From positions 1,620,561 to 1,684,560 of the forward strand of contig NW_020257756.1 of assembly GCF_003255815.1 (NCBI RefSeq): a stretch of 64,000 nt of DNA. The letters run 5' to 3'. Positions 1-10,791 of the stretch are shown here, one piece after another (within the stretch, counting starts at the first letter, position 1; every line of letters begins with the position of its first letter). Origin of the DNA: Theropithecus gelada. Its lineage: Eukaryota > Chordata > Mammalia > Primates > Cercopithecidae. The notes beneath the pieces are model-generated. The model did no database searches, was not told the DNA's origin, and saw only the letters and a program-made list of their open reading frames with translations. The position numbers and the translations under genes were made by a program.

Positions 1-542
1 TCCCTTTTGCCCTCTCCCTCCTTATTACTCATCATTGTCCCTGGTTCTAAGAAAAGAAGCCAATAAACTAATTCACACTAAGGTGTAAAAACCTGATAAG
101 ACAGCTATGGGACAGTAACAAGGGCATAAGCCAACAAAAAGAATCCTAGTAATGAGATTTGGGAGAGTCTTGAGCCAATAAGGGAGGAAATAACCTCATC
201 CAAATTCCCTCTAATTAATCTCCCTGCTCACTCAGGGCTTGTCTGATCCTCGCCTGTCACGGAGAGCTCACAGAGGGTAAGCTGTCCCGTCTGTGCCTGT
301 ACCTCCCCAGTGCCAGCACTTCCCCCAGCAGACTCCAGATGCAGGGGACACTTCAGCCCACAATTTGTGCTGGTTTCTCATGAACAATTCAGGCATTCTA
401 ACTAATAACAGTCCAGTACTATCTCCTGGACGTTGCTTTTTCTATTGACTGAAACTCCTAGGCAGAATGCTCAAAATGTCTTTCCCAACATCTTTCTCTC
501 TGTCACTACTGAAATCTCTCTCTAAACCCAGATGCTAGTAGA

Positions 543-587
543 GATGGATGGATGGATGGATAGATAGATAGACAGATAGATAGATAT
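543..587. repeat. (GATG)n/(GATA)n microsatellite
   Basis: Four GATG units run into GATA units, with one GACA interruption. It is a compound tetranucleotide tract of about 45 bp, likely length-polymorphic. Confidence 0.9.
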
Positions 588-2204
588 CATAAAGGGGAAA
601 TATGAATTTTAAGACAAGAAAACAAAACAAATGAAATACAAAGTAGCCTGAATGAATTTCCTTTGCTAATACCAAAAAGGCTTTTAAAATGATGCTTAGG
701 TTTACACATTGTCCAGAACTGTACTTCTATCCCTCAAGCTTCCTAAAGAAGCACCCTTAATGGTCTAGCCCTGAAAGCATCCCCCACCCTGTTGTCTGCC
801 TTCCCTCTCTGCAACACCCCACCTCCTCCCCAGTCCTTGAGCAGCTCAGATCTATTTTAATGCCAAGAGAGCACTGTACAGGGGGCCCCAATGTACTGGA
901 GCCAAGGGCAAAGATAAAGCTTTGAAACTGTTTGCAAGAGCTTAAAATAACTAGTCTGGCAGAGCTAAGCTACACTTTGAAAGAGAAAACAGAGCAGCAG
1001 AACAGAGAATTTTAACCATCCAGCTGCCCATAAATGACCTCCCTGCATTGCCCAGCAGTGCACTTCCTCTCCATGAGAACATCTCCCCCAAAGCAGAGAC
1101 AATCATTCAGCTTTTTATCTTTCGCCTACCTATCATCTTTTTAAATGTCTAATTTAATAGTAAAAGACCAGTGACAATGAGAGAAGTATTTTTAATGTAA
1201 TTTAATATGACTTCAGAAACCACAGCCAGAAAACAAATACATCCGTGGATGTATTTTCCTTTTAGAATGACCAAAATTTACTCATCATGAAATCCTCTGT
1301 TGTAACCATGTCCCAAAGGATTGCAAAACAAAAGCTAGATTCACCCGCTTCTTCCTTGCTAAACAAGACTCACCCTGTCCCTTGGGGCAGCCAGCAACCA
1401 AAAAGGGTTTGCACCCTGCCCCCTAGGGCAAGCAACTGAGAGCAAGAAGGGACCTAAGTAGGGAAAGTCTGAGCAGAGGGGGTCTTGGGTCCCACCTGCC
1501 CCATCCAGGGCATTAAAGCAAGCCACTTGGATGGAGGTCTGATATTTAGATGCATCGTAATCAACACAATCTCAGCATTTCTCTGCAGCAGGCACAGAAC
1601 CAACATGATGCACCAGCAGGCGCACAGACACTTGTGTTCCTGCCAAACCCTTGGGCAAGCTGGATCCAGTCTCTATTACCTAATTTGATTCTGGGCCCTT
1701 GGCTACAATGGTGGATGAGGTCCAAGCCCTAGTAAATCTCCATCTCCTAAAAGGTTCCCAGGAACCTGGGTTAGATCTAGCACCTTCACAGAGGCAACGC
1801 TCATACTACATACCCACCCCCCATCTCCTCCACTAGCAGACAAACAGCTTTTACGCTGGGCCCTGAAGACTTCTAAACTGAAGGTAGCCAGGAATGCAAC
1901 AGGAGATTCTTAAGCAAATAGGAGCAGAAGTTGGCATTATCACCAAGCCAAAATTTCTAAGATGCGAGGAGCCCTAGCCTGTTCCTTAGTATGCTGATAT
2001 TCCTAAATGTCATTTATTTATTTAACCATCACCCTTCATAAGACTTTTTTTTTAATCCTAACACTGGGTATCCAAGGATCCATTTTTGATTCACCTTGCT
2101 AACCTCATAATCTAGCACTGAGTCTAGCACACAACACACAAGCAACAAGACTGTTGAACTGAATAATCCTTGCTGGTGGTGGTGATAAGGTACACATCAC
2201 AGAC

Positions 2205-2320
2205 CACATACTTCCTTATATTAAACTTAGTATATTGCATTTACTTGTATACCACATTATAAGCTTACAGAGGACTGGAGCCATCATAGGTGATCAATAA
2301 ACATGTGTTTAAATATCTGA
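2205..2320 (+). mobile_element. L2 3'-end-like fragment (weak)
   Basis: The order of 'ataagctta...gaggactggagccat' followed by 'ggtgatcaataaacatgtgtt' follows the L2 3' end, which normally reads 'aagctcc..gagggcaggga' and then 'ggtgctcaataaatgtttgtt'. It is short and diverged, so this is a tentative call. Confidence 0.35.
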
Positions 2321-3344
2321 AGTGTTCAAATATATGAAATATGTATACCAAATATATAAAGTCAGAGAAATGAATTTCTCAGAACCAGGATGTTTTTTAA
2401 AAGCTCATTTGAGCTTATTATGTCAAAATTATCTACCAACTATTTTTTTAAATCACCATTGCTAAAAAGTTACAGAATGTTATATATTGACTTTAATCGC
2501 CTCTTCTAATCAATTGTAATGGACACAAAGGGGAGAGATGCCCTCCAAAAGTCAAAGGTTAAAGAGTTGAAGAATTATTGCCTGCTAATTAGGTATTTTC
2601 TGTAGTGGCAGGGCTACCTAGTAAGCCCACTGCAATGGGAAAGGATCTCATGGTGTTGGCAGTGTCCAGTTGTCAGCATCTAGTCTCTGGGGCTTCTTGC
2701 CCAGCAGTCTGGAGTTAGGAGCAAACATCTCTCCAAGTAACTAGGCATTTAGCTAATTGGGCCACATGGTTCCCATGGCTACATCTCATATCAAGAATTA
2801 TATGACATCTGTATGCTATTTGATTAAGGCATTTTTCAGTGCTAATAAATTTGAATTGGTGAATGTTACTGGAAAACAGGAAGTTCCTGAGTAAAGGTGA
2901 AAATTTGATGTGAAAATTTAATGCAAATCAACTTCCTATGAGATACAGATTTTGATGCAATTAATTAAACTGTATTTTTCAGTGAGTCTAGAAAAATAGA
3001 ACATGGATGACATCTTAAATATATACCATTCCAATTTTACCCAAGCCAAATAATTGTATGTTATTATAATAATACACACTATTACTAGGTAATAATAGGG
3101 TTGAATTCATATACTAAGCACTTTACAACTACAAATACAATGGTATTTGCAGTAATGGTTATCATCAAGTTGGCAAAAAGCTTATTGCCTCCATTTTCAT
3201 GTGCTCACATGCCTTAATACAATTGAATTTCCCAAAATCCTTGGGGAGAAAAGTCACAAAGGGGTGAAGCAACTAAGTAGAAGAGAAAGGTGAAGTAAGT
3301 CTTTGCTATTTGCAAAAGGATCTTGGTTTATAGTGGGGGTGGGG

Positions 3345-3560
3345 AGGGAAGCATGAATGTAGGAGTCAGACTACTCTGGATTTGAATCCTGGCTCTTATT
3401 TATAAGCTATGTGATTTTGGGCAAATAACTTAATCACTCTCTCCCAATCTGTAAAGATGGTGATAATAATACCCCTTCAGAAAGTTGATGCAAAAATTAA
3501 GCCAGATCATGCATGCCTTGCATCACTCATAGAAGATAGTACATGCTCACCAATATCTAG
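3345..3560 (+). mobile_element. MIR SINE, sense
   Basis: The tRNA-derived SINE core is recognisable: 'ggagtcagac', 'ttgaatcctggctc', 'gtgattttgggcaaataactt', then 'tctgtaaagatgg.gataataat'. The 3' part is diverged. MIRs are mammal-wide, so this copy predates primates. Confidence 0.75.
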
Positions 3561-4830
3561 TTTTCATCTTTACATAGAATTAACCCTTTGCTTAAAATTC
3601 ATAGCTGACCCTGGGAAGCACGAAGAACTTTGCCCTCTCCTTCCCATTTTCCCCACATTCTCCCAGGTGGTCAGGCCCACCCTCACATTTTTTTTCTCCA
3701 TTCTCCCCTTAGGTCAAGTGAAATTTATGATCTCAGCTAACTGAGGTTTCAATGATTTAAAAGGGTACCTTCCCACAGGCACGGGAAGGTTTTTAGGAAG
3801 GTCTAGATTTGGGGTCCAACTTGTATCCTAAAGCAGCATCAGGTAGAGAAAGTGGTCTGTGAGGGCTTTAATCCAGAAAAAAATGAAACACAAGCTGAAC
3901 AATCTAAGTTCCCTTGTTGTGGAAACAGGCGTGACAAATGGTTCTGTGAAGGCTGCAAGGAAAATGTTGCATGCTGACTTTACTAGATAATAGCACAAAG
4001 TGTCTTTCTTGTAGGGAACTCAGAGCCTTTTAAGATCAAAAGTTCCATTTGTGCTGGGAATAGATTTTCCCCACTCTAGAAGTTCTGGAACTCTTGCAGG
4101 CCCCTGAAGGGACCTTAAAACTGGAAGGTCTTCATATGGTTTTCCTTTAGGATATGTTTAGTTCAACAGGAGAAATGCAATTTACCCCCAAGATTTATTA
4201 TGCACTTCCAGAAGGTAGACATTTACTTTCTTCTCATCACCAGGATTAGGCACAATTATGTCATTAACCTTCCAAACATTCCTTTTGGATGGTGGTGAAT
4301 TTCCCAATAGCCATTATGGTCAAGCTGAGGTCAGGGGTAAACAAAAGGTTAAGCATCACAGAGTCTAGGGTCGTATAACTTCAGAGGTGAAAACCGTGAT
4401 TGGAATCTAGGTTCTCTCTCTGGCTGATCGCCTCACTCCCATGCAGGTTGGTGTGCCTCTTCTGATACCTACAGAGACTTTGAGTCCCGGACATTCACAG
4501 GGCATGAGGAAAGCACAAAAGAGATGGAAAAATGATCAAGTAACCATAAACAAAAGGAGGGGCTCCTCCACCTGCTTAATCATGGCTGTGACCTGTTTAT
4601 CAGGGATATGGCTTCCACAACTAGAGCTCTATAGAGAAAAATCTAGACCAATTCAGTGGGTTTATTCAACAAGGTCAACCAACCCGGAGGCGGCAGCATC
4701 AGCCAGTGCAGAGACAAAACTGGATTCTTGCAGCTAAACTTTTTCCCTGCATAAACAGGAAATAAGCAATTTGTCTCTTCTTATTTCGTGAATTGTCTAG
4801 TTTGCAGCTCAGCTGCTAAGTTAAAACAAC
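3560..4830. other. Unrecognised non-coding stretch
   Basis: No repeat or gene is recognised. A perfect 8-bp inverted repeat with an 8-bp loop is present (ACCTTCCC at 3767-3774, GGGAAGGT at 3783-3790). A 98-codon open frame at 4441-4737 resembles nothing I know and is probably chance. Confidence 0.55.
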
Positions 4831-4834
4831 TGAA

Positions 4835-5055
4835 ATATACTGAGATTCTACTGTGTGCTATATCCGACGCTGGGCATTTTACATATATTTTCTGATTTAA
4901 TTTTTAATAACAAACTGCAAGTTATATATTATGCTCCCACTTTCCAAGAACACTGAGGCTCCAGGAGACCAAGTAATTTACCCAAGTGAAGTAACAGAGC
5001 TGGGACTTTTACTAAGCAAAGTTTAGTAGGCTCCAAAGTCTGTGATATCTGTGCT
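4835..5055 (-). mobile_element. MIR SINE, antisense
   Basis: It reads in reverse-complement MIR order: 'ctactgtgtgctat...gctgggcattttacatatat', 'tctgatttaatttttaataacaa', 'cactgaggctccaggagaccaagtaa', 'taacagagctgggac', 'ggctccaaagtctgtg'. It is a near full-length ancient copy. Confidence 0.75.
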
Positions 5056-5530
5056 TTGTTTTCATTTTCTTGCAAAGAAACTCTGTAAGTAAAGGCCTGA
5101 TCACAACATTCCTCTTTCTCCCTCTAGATGGCTCACCTAAAATTTCTGACAACCTGCTTCGGCTGGGATTAATTTCTTTGAAGTGAAATCAGTTTAACTC
5201 AGGAATAGATTTGCTTCCTTCCATACATGCCAAGGAAAGATTGTACATAGACATTGACCCACAATACCTGGTTGACCACAGAATCCACAGGAGATGTCCA
5301 AATTATGAACTTCCATAAAAAGAAAATGGTGGCTCTATGGCTGCCTAGAATGGCCATATTTAATTGCCCCCCAGGATAATAGCATTTATTGTTAAACTTG
5401 CTAGAAACATAACAAAAACATAAATGCTAATCTTTAAAATAAGCAGGACTCCTATCACATCGTTCTCTTGTTGCTTTTTTCCCTGTACCCCTGCTTTGGG
5501 ACCTGTCTCTCTAGAATGTAGAGGCTCTGG
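5055..5530. other. Unrecognised non-coding stretch
   Basis: No gene or repeat is recognised between the MIR and the hAT element. Short open frames on both strands overlap each other and extend into the hAT element, so they are chance frames. Confidence 0.5.
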
Positions 5531-5532
5531 AA

Positions 5533-5758
5533 CAGGGATTCTCAGCCTCAGCACTGTTAACATGTGGGACCCAAACTTTTTTGTTGGAGGGCAGAGGGGC
5601 AGACAGTCTGCCCTGTGCATTGCAAAATGTTTAGCAGCAAACCTGGCCTCTACCCATTAGATGCCAGTAGCAATCCCCCTTCCCCATCACAAAAATCAAA
5701 AATGTCTCCAGATGTCACTGAATGTCTCCTGAAAGACAAAATTGCCCCTGGTTAAGAC
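5533..5758 (-). mobile_element. MER20-like hAT-Charlie DNA transposon, near full length
   Basis: The right part reads 'aaaatgtctccagatgtcactgaatgtctcctgaaagacaaaattgcccctggtt'-type sequence, and the left part 'cagggattctcagcctcagcactgtt'. Together these match the antisense of the about 220-bp non-autonomous hAT family whose ends read CAGTGGTTCTCAACC. The internal 'gcattgcaaaatgtttagcagca' and 'tacccattagatgccagtagca' also match. The subfamily name is from memory (MER20 by length); MER5 is the alternative. Confidence 0.75.
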
Positions 5759-5759
5759 T

Positions 5760-6775
5760 CCCCGGTCTCAGTCATGCACTTCGTTACCAAGAAGTTCTAG
5801 GAAACTATAAATGGAGTATTATTGTATAGCCCTGAGATCTTCTACAGGAAACTACTGTGCTTGATCATCTTAATAGGCTGATAATCTGGACTCAAAAGAA
5901 AGTAGATGGTATTCTCTAGGTGCCATCTGTGGAGAATAAAGAAGTTTCAACCTTACAGAATTTTGCAAGAAATGGCCATTCATTTCCTAGGTACTGAGTG
6001 GACAAAAAAAAAAAAAATAGGCAAATAAGCAAAACCCCTGAAATGGAAATAGGTGGTCTTTAAAATGTCTGCTTGTGTGTGTACATTTTCAATTTAATCT
6101 TAACAGTTACGGGAATGGGAAAAACACAATTTTACATTTCTACTCATAGGGATTTTTTGGTGCAAATAAATCAGAGAATAAAATATGAAGATATTCAGAT
6201 GGCTTCTTTTCTCACTTATACTCAGTACCAACGCACAAGAAGGCATTTTCTTAAAAAGTAGAAAGGAAATGTCTATTGGTAATATACTACTTGATTCTTG
6301 CAAAACTGTTTTAATTCTGCAAAGTTTTTGTCTTTACTTTTTGGCTTGAATGAAGTTATAAAATGAGAAAATAGCTGTATAACATAGTAATATAAATATC
6401 AATCTAGGTGTGTTTGATCTTTTCACCTTTTTCTAATTAAAAAATACAATAATCTGGCTAGAGTCAGTTATACCAGGGATTATTCAAGCAGGTCTTTAGC
6501 TGTTAGATTTTCTGTGACTAAACACTATGTTATAGATGAAATGCAAACAAGTTCTCCACATTTTAGAGCAAGGCTGGCAATGGAAAGATTGGATTGAGAG
6601 AAGCTGGAGATGGAAAGATCTTAAGTAATAGAAGAAATAAACTAATCACCAGAGAAGTCATTTCATATTGTCACATTTCATATTGTGACCCTATTCATCT
6701 TAGAGACAGAATGTTCCAAATGCTTGGGAAAGATTCAGAGGAAAGACGTGTATGTAGATATAAGTATACGCATAT
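5760..6775. other. Unrecognised non-coding stretch
   Basis: AT-rich unique sequence with a 13-bp A run near 6006. A direct repeat of about 15 bp lies at about 6659-6688 ('catttcatattgt' twice). No coding or repeat identity is seen. Confidence 0.5.
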
Positions 6776-6779
6776 AAAC

Positions 6780-6990
6780 TCACTTACTCCTCCCAGCAAC
6801 TGTAAGAGGTGAATATCGTTCAGTAAATACTGTGAATACCGTGAATAGGAAGTGAATGCTGTCCCCATTTTTCTGATGAGAAACTGAGGCACAAAGAGAT
6901 TAAATAACTCAAAGTCAAATATTTAGCAAGAGGAAGACCCAGGATTTGAACCCTGGCAGCCTGATTCCCAAGCGCACACTCACCTATTAT
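6780..6990 (-). mobile_element. MIR SINE, antisense
   Basis: The reverse-complement MIR core is clear: 'tgtccccatttttctgatgagaaactgaggcacaaagagattaaataactcaaagtca', then 'ggatttgaaccctggcagcctgattcc'. The 5' flank of the core is diverged and contains short 'gtgaata' reiterations (6812-6850). Confidence 0.75.
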
Positions 6991-7480
6991 ACAAAACCGC
7001 ATCTTTCAAAGGTTAGAAGTAAGGATCTAGGAAGGAAATGGGATCATTTGTCCCAAACAAGTACAAAGTCATATATCATTTAAAATATGGCCACACTGGA
7101 GGAAGACCTGACAATTGTCAGGTTAATTTAATCCCTGTAGAGAGAAATTCCTTAGGGGTTGATGAAAAAGGGTACTGACACATCCCCTTCTGCTCTCTGT
7201 ACTCATCAAATTAGCCACGTAATTCCCAAATCCCAAAGCCACTTGGTAGATACAGCTGTAATGTTACTCTTTAAAGATAAACAGTTTTGTAAATAAGCAT
7301 CTTCCCACTTCCACTCCCACTGAGGGCTAAAAAGCACCACTGTGTGGGAGACTGAGTAATCACGTTAGATCTGGAGTGAGGTACGCCAGACCGGGGAAGA
7401 GACACTTCACAGTTACCTGGGAGACACTGCTGGGATTGAACTGCTGGGCCCTGCTCCCACCAGCTGCTACCATTTCTCTC
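6990..7480. other. Unrecognised non-coding stretch
   Basis: No gene or repeat is recognised before the L2 fragment begins at about 7480. Confidence 0.5.
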
Positions 7481-7850
7481 CCATCTCATCTCAGAAGTTC
7501 CCTCGCTTTCCCCTCTGTCTCCTCCTCAGTCTTCCCTTCTTCCCCCTGCCCTCTCAACATAGGTGTTCCCAAGGTTCTGTCCTCAGCCATGATCACGAGT
7601 TCCACCATCTCACAAAACAGTTCTACATTTCGCCCTCCAGTCTAACCGCTCCTTGAATTCCAGACCCTCATTCTTACCTTCCTGTGGACAGCCCCTTTAT
7701 GTGTCCAAAATAGAATTCATAAGTGCTCTCTCCAAAAAACTAATCCCCATGTCAATGATTGTAAAGAATGACTATCATCTCCATCACCCAGTTCTCCCTA
7801 ACACTTCCTACTGTATCCCACCATTCACCCAGTGCTGACCTAAGTCAGCA
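7480..7850 (+). mobile_element. L2 LINE fragment (ORF2 RT region), sense, left part
   Basis: 'aggtgttcccaaggttctgtcctcagcc' matches the L2 coding segment for the RT motif ordinarily read GVPQGSVLGP. The later order 'gaattccagaccctcat', 'ttcctgtggacagcccctttatgtgtccaaaatagaattcat' also follows L2. The frame is degraded. The same L2 probably resumes at 9080 after a nested insertion stack. Confidence 0.6.
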
Positions 7851-8010
7851 CTGAGTACCTGAAATGTGCCTAATCTGAAATGAGATGTGCTATAAAGCCT
7901 TAGTAGGAAATTTTACATATATATAATAACTATATTGATTGCATGTTAAAATATTTTAATATATTGGGTTAAAATACTAAATCATTAAATCATTTCACCA
8001 GTCTCATTTT

Positions 8011-8322
8011 TGTTTTATTGTTTTTTGTTTTTTGTTTTTTGTTTTTGAGATAGAGTCTCTGTCACCCAGGCTGGAGTGTAGTGCTGCAATCTCAGCTCAC
8101 TGCAACCTCCACCTCCCAGGTTCAAGTAATTCTCCTGCCTCAGCCTTCCAAGTAGCTGGGACTACAGGCACACGCCACTACACCCAGCTAATTTTTGTAA
8201 TTTTGTAGAGATGGGATTTTGCTCTGTTAGACAGGGTGGTCTCGAACTACTGACCTCAAATGATCTGCCTGCCTCAGCCTCCCAAAGCACTGGGATTACA
8301 GGAGTGAGCCATCATGCCTAGC
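8011..8322 (-). mobile_element. Alu (AluS/J-grade), antisense
   Basis: A full dimeric Alu is present in antisense with a (TTTTTTG)n-type tail at 8011-8045. CTCATTTT occurs at 8003-8010 and again at 8323-8330, consistent with an 8-bp target-site duplication. The body is about 10% or more diverged by eye, so it is not a young copy. It lies inside the hAT element. Confidence 0.93.
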
Positions 8323-8363
8323 CTCATTTTAGATGTTTGAGATGTTTAGATGTTTAATGTAGC

Positions 8364-8806
8364 TGAATAATGACCTCACAAAGATATCAACATCCAAATC
8401 CCTGAAATCTACGTATATGTTACCTTATATGGCAAAAGAGACTTTGCATACATGATTAAGCTAAGGATATCGAGATGCAGGGGATATCCTGTACTATCTG
8501 GATGGGCCCAACATAATCACAGGGGTCCTTACAAGAAGGAGGCAGAGGGATATTTAACTGCAGAAGATACTATCCCACTGGTGTGAAGATGGAAAATGGG
8601 GCCACAAGCCAAGGGATGTAAGTGGCTTCCAAAAGCTGGAGTTGTCAATGAAACAGATTCTCCTCTGAAGATTCCAGAAGGAAAAAAGCCAAGCCAACAT
8701 CTTGATTTTAGATTTTTGACCTCCCAAACTAATAGAATAAATTTGTGCTTTTTTAAGCTGCTAGGTTTGGGGTAACTTGTTATAGTAGCAATAGGCAACT
8801 AATACA
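8364..8806 (+). mobile_element. MLT1-type MaLR solo LTR (MLT1C/D-like), sense
   Basis: The order 'tgaataatgacc', 'tatatgttaccttatatggcaaaagagactttgca', 'gggcccaacataatcacaggggtccttacaagaaggaggca', 'aatagaataaatttgtg', 'ggtaacttgttatagtagcaataggcaactaataca' is the classic MLT1 LTR. GTAGC (8359-8363) and GTGGC (8808-8812) may be the 5-bp target duplication. No internal ERV sequence is present. Confidence 0.8.
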
Positions 8807-8865
8807 TGTGGCTACTGGGAAGTTTAAAGTTACATGTGGTTCACACTTGTAACTCATGCTCTGTG

Positions 8866-9048
8866 TTTTTTGTTGTTGTTGTTTGTTTTGTTTTGTTTTT
8901 TGAGACAGGATCTTGCTCTGTCACCCAGGCTGGAGTGCAGCGGTGTGATCATGGCTCACTGCAGCCTCAACTTCCTGGGCTCAAGCAATCCTCCCACCTC
9001 AGCCTCCCAAAGTGCTGGGATTACAGGCATAAGCCACTGTGCCTGGCC
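8866..9048 (-). mobile_element. FRAM (free right Alu monomer), antisense
   Basis: A single arm of about 150 bp runs from 'tgagacaggatcttgctctgtcacccaggctggagtgcag' through 'catggctcactgcagcctcaacttcctgggctcaagcaatcc' directly to 'ggattacaggcataagccactgtgcctggcc'. It lacks the second arm and the middle A-rich linker. The T-rich tail is TTG/TTTTG at 8866-8900. It is an early-primate Alu monomer fossil. Confidence 0.8.
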
Positions 9049-9079
9049 AACATTCTATTTGTATATCACAGCATTGCTC

Positions 9080-9630
9080 TAGAATCTTCTCCTTTTTAGT
9101 CCATTCTCCTGCAACATTGCTCTCATGCTGTTGCTTCCCTGCTCAAATGCTGCCATCAGCAACACAAATGGATAAAATGAAGCCCAAATTCCCGTCTGCC
9201 TTTCAAATCTCTCTCCATCACTTCCCCATTTCCAGCCTGTACAGTCATCAGCACTATACCACCAGTACCCCAAAAAATCTTATCTTTCAACCAATCTAGT
9301 CTAGTCTACCTCTACTTCCACAAATTTCCCTTATTTTTCTGTTTTTACCTTTTCCCCAAGGTTTTTCCTCTATCGTAAATGCATTTCTTTTCTTTTTCAT
9401 TTATTTCATGTATTTGCTTTTGCAAAATCTTGTCCATCCTTTGAAATGTAGTTTAAATCTCACTTCGTCCAGGTGGCCTTCCTCAGCCCCCACGAGGGTT
9501 AATTGTGCTCTCTTCTGTGTCTCCTATTGCATATTATCGCTTATATCATAACATCATGGAGACCTGACTTACAGTAGAGATGTTACTGCCCTGGGTGCTT
9601 CCAAGGGCAGGGGCCCGCCATACTCATCCT
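9080..9630 (+). mobile_element. L2 LINE fragment, sense, right part
   Basis: 'ccctgctcaaatgctgccatcagcaacacaaatggataaaatgaagcccaaa' and 'gtccatcctttgaaatgtagtttaaatctcacttcgtccaggtggccttcctcagcccc' follow the L2 3' coding region and 3' UTR. It ends with a 'ccaagggcaggggcc' block like the L2 3' end. Order and strand fit the L2 piece at 7480-7850. Confidence 0.55.
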
Positions 9631-10005
9631 AGTTCTGTGAATTGTGTGCCCCCAAGGTTCACATGTTGAAGCCCAAACCCCCAATGTAATTTTACCTGGA
9701 GTTAGGTTCTTTTGGAGAGGGTCCTTAATTAAGGTCAAATGCGGTCATAAGGATGGACCCCTAATCCAATAGGACTGTGGCCCTACAAGATGAGGACGAT
9801 CTCTCTCCCTGTATCTCTACCTCAGTCTCTCCCACCTCTTCCCCTACCATGTGAGGCCCTAGGCAAGAAGGCAGCCATCAGCAAGCTAAGAAGAGAGCCC
9901 TGCCGGCACCTTGATCTTGAACTTTCCAGCCTCAAAAACTATGAGAAAATAAATTTCTGTTTTTCAAACCACCCAGTCTGTAGTATTTTGTTATGGCCAA
10001 AAGAT
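9628..10005 (+). mobile_element. MLT1A/B-type MaLR solo LTR, sense
   Basis: Matches run from 'gtgtgcccccaaggttcacatgttgaagcccaaacccccaatgtaatttt', through 'gccggcaccttgatcttgaactttccagcctcaaaaactatgag', to 'ataaatttctgtttttcaaaccacccagtctgtagtattttgttatgg'. The AATAAA-type polyadenylation signal region is visible at about 9947. No internal sequence is present. Confidence 0.8.
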
Positions 10006-10009
10006 TGGG

Positions 10010-10790
10010 CCTCCAGGGGCCACTTTAGATTTCCCCTCCACTGCTGTGGTGCAGATGCTGAGGACTGACTTGCAGGCACCATGGAACTATTTGAACAAAG
10101 GACTCCTAGGGAAAGACTGGACTTTCTTTGTGAGCCTGTGAGATTTGTGACTAACAGCTCATTGATATTATCACAGTTGTATCAATAGGCTGCTGAAAGT
10201 CGGAATATACTGGAGATAGAGAGATAGGCAGGAGAATCTGTGATACCAAATAAAAAGTTTTAAACAGTAGAGGTCTGGATGTGCTTCTTGAAGGGTCTGG
10301 ATATTATTTATACCAGCCTCCACATTTGTAGCAAAACTATAGCCAGAGTGCAGGTCTCAAAGCTCCTTACCCAGCATCCATTCAGGTAGTCCACCTTGCA
10401 GGGCCATTTTTCTGTAGTGCAGGCTTTGAAGAGATTTGTATATTTCCATGAATACAATAGCTTACCAAGTATTAACTCCAAGTCATTCATTTAAAAACAT
10501 AAATAGGGCAAACAGGCCCGATGAAAACTGTTATGCAACCCCAACATGAAAGACCCCCTGACTGCATTTGTAGGTGACATGACGACACCTCTCTTAGTTC
10601 CCTGAGTGTCACCAGCTATCCACCATGAGAATTCTGGAACATTTTCCCAGAGAACAATGTGTTGAATCATGCCACTTTTACCACCTTGTGAGAGAGTCAT
10701 ATTAGTCGAATGTTCATGGCCTGAAATTTTTATCTTCAGATGGATCGGGTTGAAATTGGACATTAAAAAGTGGGAGGTTTATTTCTACCT
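10010..10790. other. Unrecognised non-coding stretch
   Basis: No gene or repeat is recognised. Open frames of 60-115 codons overlap on both strands (10308-11016), have no recognisable domain, and the longest runs into the following LTR. Confidence 0.5.
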
Positions 10791-10791
10791 C

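Larger units (their letters stand above)
1..3320. other. Mostly unique non-coding sequence
   Basis: I see no gene and no clear young repeat here. Open frames are short, overlap on both strands and resemble no protein I know. A GATG/GATA microsatellite (543-587) and a weak L2-like 3' fragment (about 2205-2320) are listed separately. A weak MIR-like stretch may lie at 3100-3290, too diverged to call. The 2820-2990 part is AT-rich with no recognisable repeat. Confidence 0.6.
7851..9079 (+). mobile_element. hAT-type DNA transposon (MER3/MER33-like), split into pieces
   Basis: Pieces at 7851-8010, 8331-8363, 8807-8865 and 9049-9079 follow one family in order: 'cctgaaatgtgcctaatctgaaatgagatgtgct', 'tattgattgcatgttaaaatattttaatatattgggttaaa', 'aatcatttcacca', 'tgtggctactgggaagtttaaagttacatgtgg', 'cattctatttgtatatcacagcattgct'. 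The gaps hold an Alu, an MLT1 LTR and a FRAM. The subfamily is not assigned with certainty; the last piece is the weakest. Confidence 0.55.
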
